A stretch of DNA of 25,335 nucleotides from Clostridia bacterium. GTDB lineage: Bacteria; Bacillota; Clostridia; Oscillospirales; CAG-272. The position numbers and the translations under genes are program-made. Each line of letters opens with the position of its first letter. The first letter of the stretch is position 1. The notes below the pieces were generated by a model, which saw only the letters and a list, made by a program, of their open reading frames with translations, had not been told where the DNA came from and ran no database searches. The stretch is taken from contig CAAGKS010000010.1 of assembly GCA_900770605.1 (NCBI GenBank), positions 1 through 25,335 of the forward strand, given 5' to 3'. Positions 16,155 through 24,052 of this stretch are shown piece by piece.

Positions 16155-16787
16155 ATGCGCGAGAAGAAAAAAGCACAGGTAGTGTCGGAAATACCTGCAA
16201 ATACAAATAAATATTTTGCGCTCAAACGCCTTTTGGACGTGATATTTTCCCTCATACTCATATTGATGCTCGCGCTTCCCATGGGCGTTATATGGTGCGC
16301 GGTGGCGTTGAGCTCACGAGGGGGCGGGATATTCAGGCAGGTGAGGATAGGGAAGGGCGGCAAGCGCTTTGTGTGCTATAAATTCAGAACTATGTATATC
16401 AGCGCGCCCAAAAGTTGTCCTGCCGCAAAGCTCGATGCGGCGAGATTTGTGACACCTGTGGGCAAGTTCCTGCGCAGGTCGAGCCTTGATGAGCTTCCGC
16501 AGCTCTTCAACGTCTTAAAGGGAGATATGAGCCTGGTCGGCCCACGTCCGCTTATAATCGAGGAAACGGACGTGCATAAGAGCCGTGAGCGGCTTGGGAT
16601 ATACGCCTTGCGTCCCGGCATAACGGGACTTTCGCAAATACGGGGGAGAAACAACCTATCGGACGGCGAGAAGGTAGCCTTTGACGCCAAGTATTTTGAG
16701 GAATTCGGGATATTACAGGACGCGAGGATACTCGGTGAGACGGTTGTAAGGGTAATTCGAGGAGAGGATGTTGACGCTGGTGGCTGA
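16155..16787 (+). CDS. Bacterial sugar transferase (initiating, undecaprenyl-phosphate type)
   Basis: Enzymes of this family transfer a sugar phosphate from a nucleotide sugar to undecaprenyl phosphate, the first committed step of capsule, exopolysaccharide or glycoprotein glycan synthesis at the membrane. The 210 residues match the catalytic core. They comprise one N-terminal hydrophobic hairpin (about 28-52), RQVRIGKGGKRFVCYKFRTM, RRSSLDELPQLFNVLKGDMS, LVGPRPL and RPGITGLSQIRGRN. The long N-terminal transmembrane domain of WbaP-like proteins is missing, so this is the short type (PglC-like). The ribosome binding site is poor: GGAG sits one base before the ATG and AAGGA about 18 before. No glycosyltransferase, flippase or polymerase neighbour is present, so it is an orphan here. 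Confidence 0.9.
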   Translation: MREKKKAQVVSEIPANTNKYFALKRLLDVIFSLILILMLALPMGVIWCAVALSSRGGGIFRQVRIGKGGKRFVCYKFRTMYISAPKSCPAAKLDAARFVTPVGKFLRRSSLDELPQLFNVLKGDMSLVGPRPLIIEETDVHKSRERLGIYALRPGITGLSQIRGRNNLSDGEKVAFDAKYFEEFGILQDARILGETVVRVIRGEDVDAGG

Positions 16788-16801
16788 CGGAAAGCGGACT
16801 A

Positions 16802-16830
16802 TTGACAAATGCTCAAAAATACTTTATAAT
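16802..16830 (+). promoter_or_regulatory. Consensus sigma-A promoter
   Basis: TTGACA (16802-16807), exactly 17 bases, then TATAAT (16825-16830). It starts 14 bases after the sugar transferase stop and drives the split HTH gene. A short inverted repeat (GTGA...TCAC, 16836-16847) lies at the expected start of transcription. Confidence 0.88.
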
Positions 16831-16874
16831 ATTGATGTGAAATATCACGTAAAAACGTATTTTGGGAGTAGATA

Positions 16875-17248
16875 ATGAACAAGGCAGAGCGCAGACGCAG
16901 GCTTGCGAGAACCTTTGAAAAATATATAAGACTTGGACTGTACGATACGTCTCTCGACGTGTTTGATATATGTCAGCGAATAAGAATGAGCTGTGTTAGT
17001 GCAGGCTCAGCGCGCGATCTTTTTGCGGTCTGGGAGCTTATTCGAATGCTCAGAGCAGAGGGCAAAAGAGAAGAGCTGAGATATTTTGTGAGATATATCA
17101 TTCTTCGTCAAGGTCCAAAATGTACGGCGGCTGTATCAAGGACGCGGTCATAGCTTCTTCAATGAAGCATTTTTGCGATGAGAGAACGGTATACCGCAAG
17201 CTCGCTTACGTAGAAAAACGCTACGAGCAGATACGCTCGGGAATATAA
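16875..17248 (+). pseudogene. Small HTH protein gene interrupted by a -1 frameshift
   Basis: The first frame opens with MNKAERRRRLARTFEKYIRL behind GGGAG (16864-16868) and a perfect promoter. It runs off into QGPKCTAAVSRTRS and stops at 17153. From 17120 another frame reads MYGGCIKDAVIASSMKHFCD then ERTVYRKLAYVEKRYEQIRS, ending at 17248, two bases before a strong terminator. That second part looks like an HTH of small sigma-like or phage-type regulators (CDERTVYRKL). Restoring one A to the AAAA run at 17117-17120 joins the two as ...QGPKMYGG... into one protein of about 124 residues. It could be a real mutation, a sequencing or assembly error, or ribosomal slippage. The family is not identified with certainty. 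Confidence 0.65.
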
Positions 17249-17249
17249 T

Positions 17250-17290
17250 AAAAAAGGTTGCTTCACTTTCGTGAAGCAACCTTTTTTATT
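17250..17290. terminator. Bidirectional terminator
   Basis: A perfect 17-bp stem (17250-17266 and 17271-17287) has loop TTTC, with A-run and T-run ends forming the tails on both strands. It ends the split HTH gene on the plus strand and the DUF3899 and opp transcript on the minus strand. Confidence 0.92.
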
Positions 17291-17712
17291 TACGCTACCT
17301 GGTAGAAGTTTACGTACCAGATAACTGTGAATACAACGCCGATGGCAAGGAAGAACAGCCCTGTGAACAGAATACAGTGTCCGTGGGATTTTTTAACTTT
17401 TCCGATCTTGCGTTCACGGTATTGTGCATACGTTTCCTGCTGCTTTCTACCCATAGGTATAAAGGTCAGGATAACGTGTCGCACAACGAACGTGAGACCA
17501 AGCAGAGCGCCCTCGCCGCTGACGTATAGCAAACCTGCAAACAGAACGAATAAAATGCCTGAAACTGAAAATCCATCAGATAATACCTGAATGTTCACCG
17601 CAAGACTGTCAGTGAAGAAGTCCTTGGCCCAAAATACGATCACTGTGATCAACGAAGCTACGAGAAAACAGATCGCATATTTAATTAAAAGTTGTTTCTT
17701 TTCTACTTTCAC
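17290..17712 (-). CDS. DUF3899 membrane protein
   Basis: The protein has 140 residues with about four hydrophobic helices (roughly 10-28, 48-64, 68-88 and 112-134). It also has a charged cytoplasmic segment GRKQQETYAQYRERKIGKVK that I recall from the DUF3899 family, whose function is unknown. The start is GTG 17712, preceded by a weak GGACGG site. The gene begins 21 bases after the oppF stop and ends at the terminator, so it is the last gene of the importer transcript. Whether it assists the transporter is unknown. The family also occurs away from opp genes, so a separate role is quite possible. Confidence 0.7.
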   Translation of the reverse strand: MKVEKKQLLIKYAICFLVASLITVIVFWAKDFFTDSLAVNIQVLSDGFSVSGILFVLFAGLLYVSGEGALLGLTFVVRHVILTFIPMGRKQQETYAQYRERKIGKVKKSHGHCILFTGLFFLAIGVVFTVIWYVNFYQVA

Positions 17713-17733
17713 AGCGTTTTACCGTCCGTTTGA

Positions 17734-18993
17734 TTATTTTATCATTTGCTTGTATTTTTCTTCTTCCTCGTCGTTGCAGTAAACGAAGTGTCCGGGTGTG
17801 ATCTCACGGAACGTAGGACCGTTTACGGAGTAATCGTGCTCTGCGAGCGGATTGTAGGTCACACGTGTACGCTGCTTTTCGTACACGGGGTCGGGAAGAG
17901 GAATAGCCGAGAGCAAGGATCTCGTGTAGGGGTGGAGGGGATTCTTGAAGAGCTCGTCAGAGTCTGCAAGCTCAACCATCTTACCAAAGTACATAACGCC
18001 GATTCTATCCGAGAAGTATTTAACAACGGAGAGGTCGTGCGCGATGAAGAGAATGGTAAGACCCAAGCGATCTCTGAGATCGTTGAGAAGGTTGATTACC
18101 TGTGCCTGAATGGAAACGTCGAGCGCGGAGATCGGCTCGTCCGCAATGATCATCTCAGGCTGCATAACTACTGCTCTCGCAATACCTATACGCTGACGCT
18201 GACCACCTGAGAACTCGTGGGGATAACGGTCTGCATGCTCACGAACGAGACCGACCATCTCGAGTATCTCATAAACCTTTTGGTTGATGTATTCCTTATC
18301 TCTGATACCGTTGATGACCAAGCCCTCTGCGATGATCTCGCGGACGGTCATACGGGGGTCAAGGGAAGCGATGGGGTCCTGGAAGATCATCTGGATCTGT
18401 GTGATCAGCTTGCTCTTCTTTGCAACGCGCTTCTTGGTCTTGTATTCCTTTTTGAGCGCCTTGGTCTTTGCAGCGTCGCCTTCAGCATCCTTGAGCTTTT
18501 CGGTGTACTCTATCTCAAGCTGCTGGAGCATGAGAGCCGCGTGCTGCTTGTCAACGTCATTGTGATCGATCTTTGCATCACGGATAAGTTTTCTGTTCTC
18601 AGCGATAACGAGGTTGAGGTCTTCTCTGATCTTCTTGATCTCTTCTTCGATCTCAGCCTTTCTCAAGCTGTCGGCGTCTTTTTCAGCGCGGAGAAGCTTG
18701 ATCTTTTTGTTAGCCTCACTACGAGCATTCGAGATAGCGTCCTTGTAAGAACGTGTACCTGCGCTTACTCGCTGTCCCTTAAAGTATACGTTACCGGAGG
18801 TAATGTTATACAGCTTAATTATGGAACGACCCGTTGTGGTCTTTCCGCATCCGGACTCACCAACGAGACCGAACGCTTCACCCTTCTTGATCTCAAAGCT
18901 TACGTCATCAACCGCCTTGAAATCTTGGCGTCCCATACGGAAATACTGACAAAGATGGTCAACTTTTAACAAAACTTCGTTATTATTCTCCAT
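17734..18993 (-). CDS. oppF: Oligopeptide ABC transporter ATPase OppF, with coiled-coil-like insertion
   Basis: OppF is one of the two ATPases that power peptide uptake by the OppBC channel. Motifs in order: Walker A GESGCGKT (45-52), Q-loop IFQDP (203-207), signature FSGGQRQR (261-268), Walker B MIIADEP (281-287) and H-loop His319 (FIAHD). The HPYTRSLLSAIPLPDP segment is typical of the family C-terminus. The protein is 419 residues against about 310 to 330 normally. The excess lies at about 80-196, between the second strand and the Q-loop. It is rich in Lys, Glu, Arg and Ala (KAEIEEEIKKIREDLN, LKKEYKTKKRVAKKS) and is predicted by eye to be helical or coiled coil. The start overlaps the oppD end by 11 bases, and its GGAGG lies inside oppD. 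Confidence 0.93.
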   Translation of the reverse strand: MENNNEVLLKVDHLCQYFRMGRQDFKAVDDVSFEIKKGEAFGLVGESGCGKTTTGRSIIKLYNITSGNVYFKGQRVSAGTRSYKDAISNARSEANKKIKLLRAEKDADSLRKAEIEEEIKKIREDLNLVIAENRKLIRDAKIDHNDVDKQHAALMLQQLEIEYTEKLKDAEGDAAKTKALKKEYKTKKRVAKKSKLITQIQMIFQDPIASLDPRMTVREIIAEGLVINGIRDKEYINQKVYEILEMVGLVREHADRYPHEFSGGQRQRIGIARAVVMQPEMIIADEPISALDVSIQAQVINLLNDLRDRLGLTILFIAHDLSVVKYFSDRIGVMYFGKMVELADSDELFKNPLHPYTRSLLSAIPLPDPVYEKQRTRVTYNPLAEHDYSVNGPTFREITPGHFVYCNDEEEEKYKQMIK

Positions 18994-21217
18994 GATTGCC
19001 TCCTCTTTCCTTCATGTGCTTGATACGCTCGGTGATGATCTTGGGAATTTCAACCTTGGGCGCATTGGGGTGGAGTAACCACGTTGCCGCGAAGTGTGTG
19101 GGAGAAACCTCAAACATAGGCGGCTGCATTTCAAAGTCTATTTCAAGAGCGTACTTGTTTCTTTCTGCAAATGCATCACCAACAGGCGGATATATCATGT
19201 TAGGCGGTGTGCCGGGGATAGCGTCCAGCTTTTCGTTGGTGTCAAGGTCGGGCATGGACGAAAGCAATGCCCAAGTGTAAGGATGCTGGGGATTATAGAA
19301 TACTTCGTTTGCAGTACCGTATTCTACGATCTTACCCGCATACATAACTGCGATTCTGTCTGCCATATTAGCAACAACGCCCAAGTCGTGCGTGATGAAT
19401 ATGATAGAAAGATTGTGTTCCTTCTTCAAGCGGTTGATAAGCTCAAGTATCTGCGCCTGAATAGTAACGTCAAGAGCCGTGGTAGGCTCGTCACAGATCA
19501 GAATATCGGGATTAGCCGAAAGAGCGATAGCGATAACGATACGCTGACGCATACCGCCGGAGAACTCGAACGGATACTGCCTGTAACGGATTCTGGGCTC
19601 AGGGATACCAACCTCTTCCATGATCTTGATCGCCTTTTCCTTAGCGATACGCTTTGTAAGAGTGTAAACTACCTGAGAAGCCTTTTCCTTGAGGTAGTCG
19701 ATAATATCGATGCAACGCTTGTCAAGATCTACGTTAGCGCTCTGTTCAAGGTCAGCCTCGTACTTAGTCATTACGCGGTTGAGAACGGAAACGATAGCCT
19801 CGATCTGCTCGTCAAGCTCGATAACGGACTTAGGAATAACTTCCCAGTCAACCTTCTTGCCCTTTGCGATGAGAGCGTTTCTCTTAGCGGTCTGCTTTGC
19901 GAAGCGCGCCTCTTCCTTGGGGTTGTTCTTTACGTAGAAGAAGTACTTGTCGATCTCTCTTTCGAGTGCGTCGCCAAAGGTGTAAGCAACGTTATCCTTA
20001 ACTATCGCGAGGGGATCTATCGCCGCGCGAACTGCTTTGTTAACTGCCTTGCACTTGGCGTAAGCATCGTGAGAGGTGAACGCGCCGTTCTTGAAGAACT
20101 CAACAGTGCTCTTCAATTCTTCAACGGCTGCCTTCTTGCTTGCGAGCATTCTGCCGAGAGAGTACTCGATAGCGATCTTCTCAAGTGTGATGAAAGACGT
20201 CATGTAGTTGTCATTCAAGTACTTGATAGCCATTTCGTTAGCCTCATCAGCAGGCATCTGGCTCAGATCCGCGCCGGGATTCTTATAAATGTAGTAACCG
20301 ATTCTGAAGAAGTTGTACTGAGGCTGAGCGAGCATTTCCTCTGCGGTTGCCTTGATCTTAGCCAAGACCTCAACGGTCTGTTCAGATGCATGGTTGCGGG
20401 TGGTGCTCATAGTAACGACCTTCTTTATAGTATCGGAGATAGTTACCTTGGACTTTTCCATACGCTTTACGTCTGCAAGAGCGAGCTTGTGCTCGTTGAG
20501 TACGTCGGTAAAGCCCGTGGAGAAGTACTTGTCGTGCGCGTCCTTGATCTTGCTCTCGACGAGCTTGAGGGTCGATACAACGTCGACCTTCTGGTTCTTT
20601 TCAGCAAGGAAAACGAACTCGTCGATGATAGCAACCAGCTCTTCGGTCGCTGTACGTGCCTCATTGTAGCTGTTTTCAAGCTTTATAGCCTGAACGTTGA
20701 ATGCGTCAAAGGTCTTGATGAACTCGTCAACCTCTGCTGCAGTAAACTGAGCGGTGGGGTTCTTAGCAAGCGCCTGCTTCATCGTTGCAGAGAGGGAAGC
20801 GAGGTACTTGTTAAAGGAAGCGCGACCTTCCTTACGGTTAGCCTTGTTCTTGAGGAGCATTGCCTCGGTGATCTGCTTACCGATTCTCATGATGGGGTTG
20901 AGTGAGGACAGGGGATCCTGGAAGATCATAGCGATCTTGTCACCGCGGAGCTTGTGCATTCCTTCCTCGGGAATACGAAGAAGATCCTGACCGTCGTAAA
21001 GTATCTCACCGCCCTCGTAGATGGAGTTAACGGCGGAAATACCCATAATAGCCTTAGAGGTAACGGACTTACCTGAACCGGACTCACCAACTATAGCCAA
21101 GGTCTCACCCTTGTAGAGATCAAAGGAGATATCACGTACTGCCTGAACCTTACCGGCATCAGTACGGAAGGAGACCTTTAAATTATTAACTGATAATTTA
21201 ATTTCTTTATTGTTCAT
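18983..21217 (-). CDS. oppD: Oligopeptide ABC transporter ATPase OppD, with very large insertion
   Basis: OppD is the partner ATPase of OppF. Motifs: Walker A GESGSGKS (44-51), Q-loop IFQDP (98-102), signature FSGGMRQR (552-559), Walker B ILICDEP (572-578) and H-loop His610. The length is 744 residues against about 330 to 350 normally. Nearly all the excess sits between GKQITEAMLLKN (113-124) and IAKEKAIKIMEEVGIPEPRI (524-543), that is, inside the helical subdomain. It is mostly predicted helix, with few glycines or prolines. The usual C-terminal cysteines (CAFxxRCxxAxxxC) are absent: the block reads DAFAERNKYALEIDFEMQPP. I chose ATG 21217, with GGAGGG 5 bases upstream and 1 base after the oppC stop, rather than ATG 21256 inside oppC. 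The reading frame is intact throughout. Confidence 0.93.
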   Translation of the reverse strand: MNNKEIKLSVNNLKVSFRTDAGKVQAVRDISFDLYKGETLAIVGESGSGKSVTSKAIMGISAVNSIYEGGEILYDGQDLLRIPEEGMHKLRGDKIAMIFQDPLSSLNPIMRIGKQITEAMLLKNKANRKEGRASFNKYLASLSATMKQALAKNPTAQFTAAEVDEFIKTFDAFNVQAIKLENSYNEARTATEELVAIIDEFVFLAEKNQKVDVVSTLKLVESKIKDAHDKYFSTGFTDVLNEHKLALADVKRMEKSKVTISDTIKKVVTMSTTRNHASEQTVEVLAKIKATAEEMLAQPQYNFFRIGYYIYKNPGADLSQMPADEANEMAIKYLNDNYMTSFITLEKIAIEYSLGRMLASKKAAVEELKSTVEFFKNGAFTSHDAYAKCKAVNKAVRAAIDPLAIVKDNVAYTFGDALEREIDKYFFYVKNNPKEEARFAKQTAKRNALIAKGKKVDWEVIPKSVIELDEQIEAIVSVLNRVMTKYEADLEQSANVDLDKRCIDIIDYLKEKASQVVYTLTKRIAKEKAIKIMEEVGIPEPRIRYRQYPFEFSGGMRQRIVIAIALSANPDILICDEPTTALDVTIQAQILELINRLKKEHNLSIIFITHDLGVVANMADRIAVMYAGKIVEYGTANEVFYNPQHPYTWALLSSMPDLDTNEKLDAIPGTPPNMIYPPVGDAFAERNKYALEIDFEMQPPMFEVSPTHFAATWLLHPNAPKVEIPKIITERIKHMKERGGNHGE

Positions 21218-21218
21218 A

Positions 21219-22802
21219 TTAGCCCTCCGAACCTCTGAGTGAGGGATTGAATGCATCGCGCAAGCCGTTACCGAACAGGTTGAAGCTGAGCATCAGCATA
21301 ACGAGGAACAAGCAGGGGAAGAGCGCGATATGCGCGGATTCCATGATTGCGTCCTGACCTGCGGCTATCAACGTACCAACGCTGGAGGTTTCTCCAAGGT
21401 CAATGATACCCAAGTAAGTGAGGTTAGTCTCAGAGTAGATCATATTGGGGATAACCAGAGCGCAGGCTGTTACGATAGTGCCAAGTCCGTTCGGGAAGAT
21501 ATGCTTGAACATGATTCTTGAGTCGCTCGCACCAAGAGTTCTTGCCGCGAGAACGTATTCCTGATTCTTGTATCTGTAGAACTGCATACGCGTCGTTCCC
21601 GCCATACCGATCCAACCCGTCAAGAAGAAGGTCAGGAATAGTATCAGCGCGTGGCTCGACGTACCCATATGGTATTTCAACAGAGTAATAACGATCATAG
21701 AGGGAATAGCGCCGAGTATCTCGGCGAATCTCTCCATGAACAAGTCGACCTTGCCGCCAAAGTAACCTGCGACAGAGCCGTAAATCGCACCAACTACAAG
21801 GTTAACGACAGCTACGCAAAGCGCGAAGAGGAAGGAGAATCTTGCACCGTAAGCGAGACAAGCGAAGATATCTCTACCGCCGTGCTCAGCGTTAGTAGCG
21901 CCGAACAGGAAGCTGGGCTCGCCAATGCCGTCGCCTGCACGATAGTGCGTGTAGGTGTAGTACTCGTAATAATCAGCTCTTACTTCAACGCCGGAGTCCT
22001 TGATCATAGCGTAAACGTAGTAGTACTGCTTACCGTTCTTGGTGAAGCCTTCTTCACCCTCAATTCTCATCTTTGAGGTGTATTCTACCGCGGAGCCGGG
22101 AGCAGAGCCTGCCTCGTAGCTCCAGTAGTTAGGAACGAGGTTGCCGTCAGCGTCAAGCGCGGGCTGAGTCTTGCTCTTTACTACCTTTGTCTTGTAGTAG
22201 ATATTTGCATTGTCATTATCCTGGTACGCCTCGGGTCTGTTCCAAGGAGCAACGATAGGATAGAGGACCTGTTTGCCGGTTTCGTCCTGATACTTGAGGA
22301 TATCCTCGTATTCAGCCTTGGTCAAGCTCTTGTACTTACCGAAGCCAACGCTGTAATAGGTGTTGTAGCGGTAGGTGTACATGCCGTTCTCATCGGGCTG
22401 AATATCGTTATCGCCCTTGATAACGTCCTTACCTGTTTCAAGCTCAAGCGCGAGGTCACGGAGATAAGAGATCTGGTTAGCCTCTTTCTCTCTGCAGCCG
22501 TCCCAGAAATCAACGCCGAGGCTCTCGAACAGAGGGTTACGAGGACGTGCGGTTGCGAACATCTGGTCGTTGTACTGAGGAGTGTAGGGGGTGCACATAG
22601 GCGCGATTATAGCGAAGAGCACGAGTATAAGAATAACGATAGCTCCAACTACCGCGCCCTTGTTTTTGCAGAAACGGCGGAAAGCGTCCTGGAAATAGCT
22701 TACGGGCTTAGTTTCGAATTTGCTGTCATGAGAATAGTCAGCTCTCTTGGCAAATTGGAATTTTTCTGCGGGGATATTGTTAAAATTATTAGTATTCTTC
22801 AT
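21219..22802 (-). CDS. oppC: Oligopeptide ABC transporter permease OppC, with long external loop
   Basis: OppC is one of two channel subunits in the membrane. It has an N-terminal OppC_N segment, a first helix (about 49-68), and then a core of five helices (about 322-510). The EAA loop AARTLGASDSRIMFKHIFPN (419-438) contacts an ATPase. GATNAEHGGRDIFACLAYGAR (301-321) matches the family's GTDxxGRDVxxRLxxGAR. The protein is 527 residues against about 300 normally. Some 200 residues (about 92-297) are inserted between helix 1 and that motif, on the outer face. They are rich in Tyr, Asp, Lys and Asn (YYSVGFGKYKSLTKAEYEDI). The start is 3 bases after the oppB stop. The insertion could meet the binding protein or the wall. 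Confidence 0.92.
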   Translation of the reverse strand: MKNTNNFNNIPAEKFQFAKRADYSHDSKFETKPVSYFQDAFRRFCKNKGAVVGAIVILILVLFAIIAPMCTPYTPQYNDQMFATARPRNPLFESLGVDFWDGCREKEANQISYLRDLALELETGKDVIKGDNDIQPDENGMYTYRYNTYYSVGFGKYKSLTKAEYEDILKYQDETGKQVLYPIVAPWNRPEAYQDNDNANIYYKTKVVKSKTQPALDADGNLVPNYWSYEAGSAPGSAVEYTSKMRIEGEEGFTKNGKQYYYVYAMIKDSGVEVRADYYEYYTYTHYRAGDGIGEPSFLFGATNAEHGGRDIFACLAYGARFSFLFALCVAVVNLVVGAIYGSVAGYFGGKVDLFMERFAEILGAIPSMIVITLLKYHMGTSSHALILFLTFFLTGWIGMAGTTRMQFYRYKNQEYVLAARTLGASDSRIMFKHIFPNGLGTIVTACALVIPNMIYSETNLTYLGIIDLGETSSVGTLIAAGQDAIMESAHIALFPCLFLVMLMLSFNLFGNGLRDAFNPSLRGSEG

Positions 22803-22805
22803 AAT

Positions 22806-23813
22806 TTACTTAGCCCCCATTCTTATTCTCGGATCAATAAAGCCGTAGCTTATGTCAATAACGATAGCCGCTGCCAAGCCTATCAGAGTCTGGAAGGCTG
22901 ACAAGAGCATAAACAAGTCGTAGTCGATAAAGGTGATAGCTTCAAGGTAAAGTCCGCCGACACCGTTTATCTTAAACATTTTTTCAATGATAAGTGAGCC
23001 GAAGAATACGCCGATGAACTCACTCAAAATAGACGGGAAGATAACTACCATGGAGTTACGCATAGCGTGTCTCTTGATAGCCTGACCTCTGGTCAATCCC
23101 TTCGTACGCGCCAGAAGCATAAACTCGCCGGTAAGTACCTCGGAGAGCTCTGCACGCGCATATCTTGCGTATCCTGCAATAGATCCAAGGCTGAGCGCAA
23201 ATACAGCGGGGAGCATGGACTTGAATACGGGCCACGTGAAGTAATCATTTTCGTTTGCCATAGTCAGCGGGAACCAGCCCAGCTTAAAGCAAATAAAATA
23301 CTGGATAGCAATAGCCAGGATGATACTCGGTATTGATATCAACAAAATAATGAAAATGTTTATAACCTGGTCCTGCCACTTATTTTTCTTAAGAGCGGCA
23401 AAGATACCGAGTCCCAAGCCTATCGGAACTCCGAGGAATGTCGAATATATGTTGATCAGCATCGTGGGAGGGAGCTTTGATACAAATACGTCCCAAACAG
23501 GCTTGTTGTAGTACTCAACGTGTCTGTATGCGATACCGAAATCCCCGTCTGTAATAATACGCTTTATATAGTTGCCCAACTGAACGAGTATCGGAACACG
23601 GTCATAGGTATAGATACCGTTTGCGCCTTCCTTGATGTTTGTGATCCAGCCACGACCCTCAAGTATCTTGTGAGCCAGATAAGCGTCACCCTGAGGACCA
23701 ACGGTTACGTGGATAGGCAGAAGCTTTATCATCACGAAGCACATGGTTATGATAATTGTGAATGTCAGTAACATAAGCCCTAAACGCTTTGTTACGTATT
23801 TAAACATATACAT
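22806..23813 (-). CDS. oppB: Oligopeptide ABC transporter permease OppB
   Basis: OppB is the second channel subunit. The protein has 335 residues with six predicted helices: the first at about 10-32, the remaining five from about 122 to 320. The EAA loop is LLARTKGLTRGQAIKRHAMRNSM, and the family end block IEKMFKINGVGGLYLEAI is present. The loop after helix 1 (about 33-110) is about 25 residues longer than usual (YLAHKILEGRGWITNIKEGANG), a milder version of what is seen in OppC. The start is ATG 23813, with GGAG 9 bases upstream. ATG 23807 is possible but less well spaced. It is separated from the binding-protein gene by 310 bases with hairpins. Confidence 0.95.
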   Translation of the reverse strand: MYMFKYVTKRLGLMLLTFTIIITMCFVMIKLLPIHVTVGPQGDAYLAHKILEGRGWITNIKEGANGIYTYDRVPILVQLGNYIKRIITDGDFGIAYRHVEYYNKPVWDVFVSKLPPTMLINIYSTFLGVPIGLGLGIFAALKKNKWQDQVINIFIILLISIPSIILAIAIQYFICFKLGWFPLTMANENDYFTWPVFKSMLPAVFALSLGSIAGYARYARAELSEVLTGEFMLLARTKGLTRGQAIKRHAMRNSMVVIFPSILSEFIGVFFGSLIIEKMFKINGVGGLYLEAITFIDYDLFMLLSAFQTLIGLAAAIVIDISYGFIDPRIRMGAK

Positions 23814-23856
23814 AAGATTTTACTCCTGTGTTTGTTTTTTTACTGTTTTTTTGAAT

Positions 23857-23880
23857 CAAAAAAGCCAAAGCGGCTTATTA
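23857..23880 (-). terminator. Weak terminator-like hairpin (attenuator candidate) before oppB
   Basis: On the minus strand AAGCC, loop GCTTT, GGCTT, then a T-run form a small hairpin with a 5-bp stem. It is too short for full termination but could stop part of the transcription before oppB. Confidence 0.35.
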
Positions 23881-23890
23881 GCTTGATTCG

Positions 23891-23908
23891 CTTACGGTTA
23901 ACCGTAAG
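23891..23908. repeat. Perfect 18-bp palindrome CTTACGGTTAACCGTAAG
   Basis: The sequence is identical on both strands. It overlaps the left arm of the longer inverted repeat at 23896-23962, so in RNA the two structures exclude one another. It could also be a protein-binding site. Confidence 0.6.
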
Positions 23909-23962
23909 GGGATCGAACCGACAGGGGATTTTTTTGTTAGTTAGATCCCCTTGCGGCTAACC
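23896..23962. repeat. Imperfect 19-bp inverted repeat
   Basis: The arms are 23896-23914 (GGTTAACCGTAAGGGGATC) and 23944-23962 (GATCCCCTTGCGGCTAACC), with a 29-base loop. In minus-strand RNA 17 pairs are Watson-Crick, one is G-U and one is mismatched. A further AGGGGAT at 23923-23929 in the loop could also pair with the second arm. Confidence 0.65.
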
Positions 23963-24052
23963 AATTACGCTGCAATTTGTAAAAGTTAGTTGCTTTTTTA
24001 TACTTTTTTACGCTTTTTTATAGATAAATAAATGCTTTAAAAATGGAAATCA

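Noticed and set aside
19500..20850. Possibility that the OppD insert is a separate gene or mobile insertion
   Set aside because: There is no internal stop, no inverted repeats or target duplication, and conserved OppD sequence resumes in frame on both sides.
21217..21256. Earlier ATG for oppD inside oppC
   Set aside because: It adds 13 residues with no family match, whereas ATG 21217 has GGAGGG at good spacing and follows the oppC stop by one base.
23905..23930. tRNA-like T-arm GGTTCGATCCCC on the minus strand
   Set aside because: The stem around the loop does not pair and no acceptor, D-arm or anticodon arm can be placed, so it is not a tRNA.
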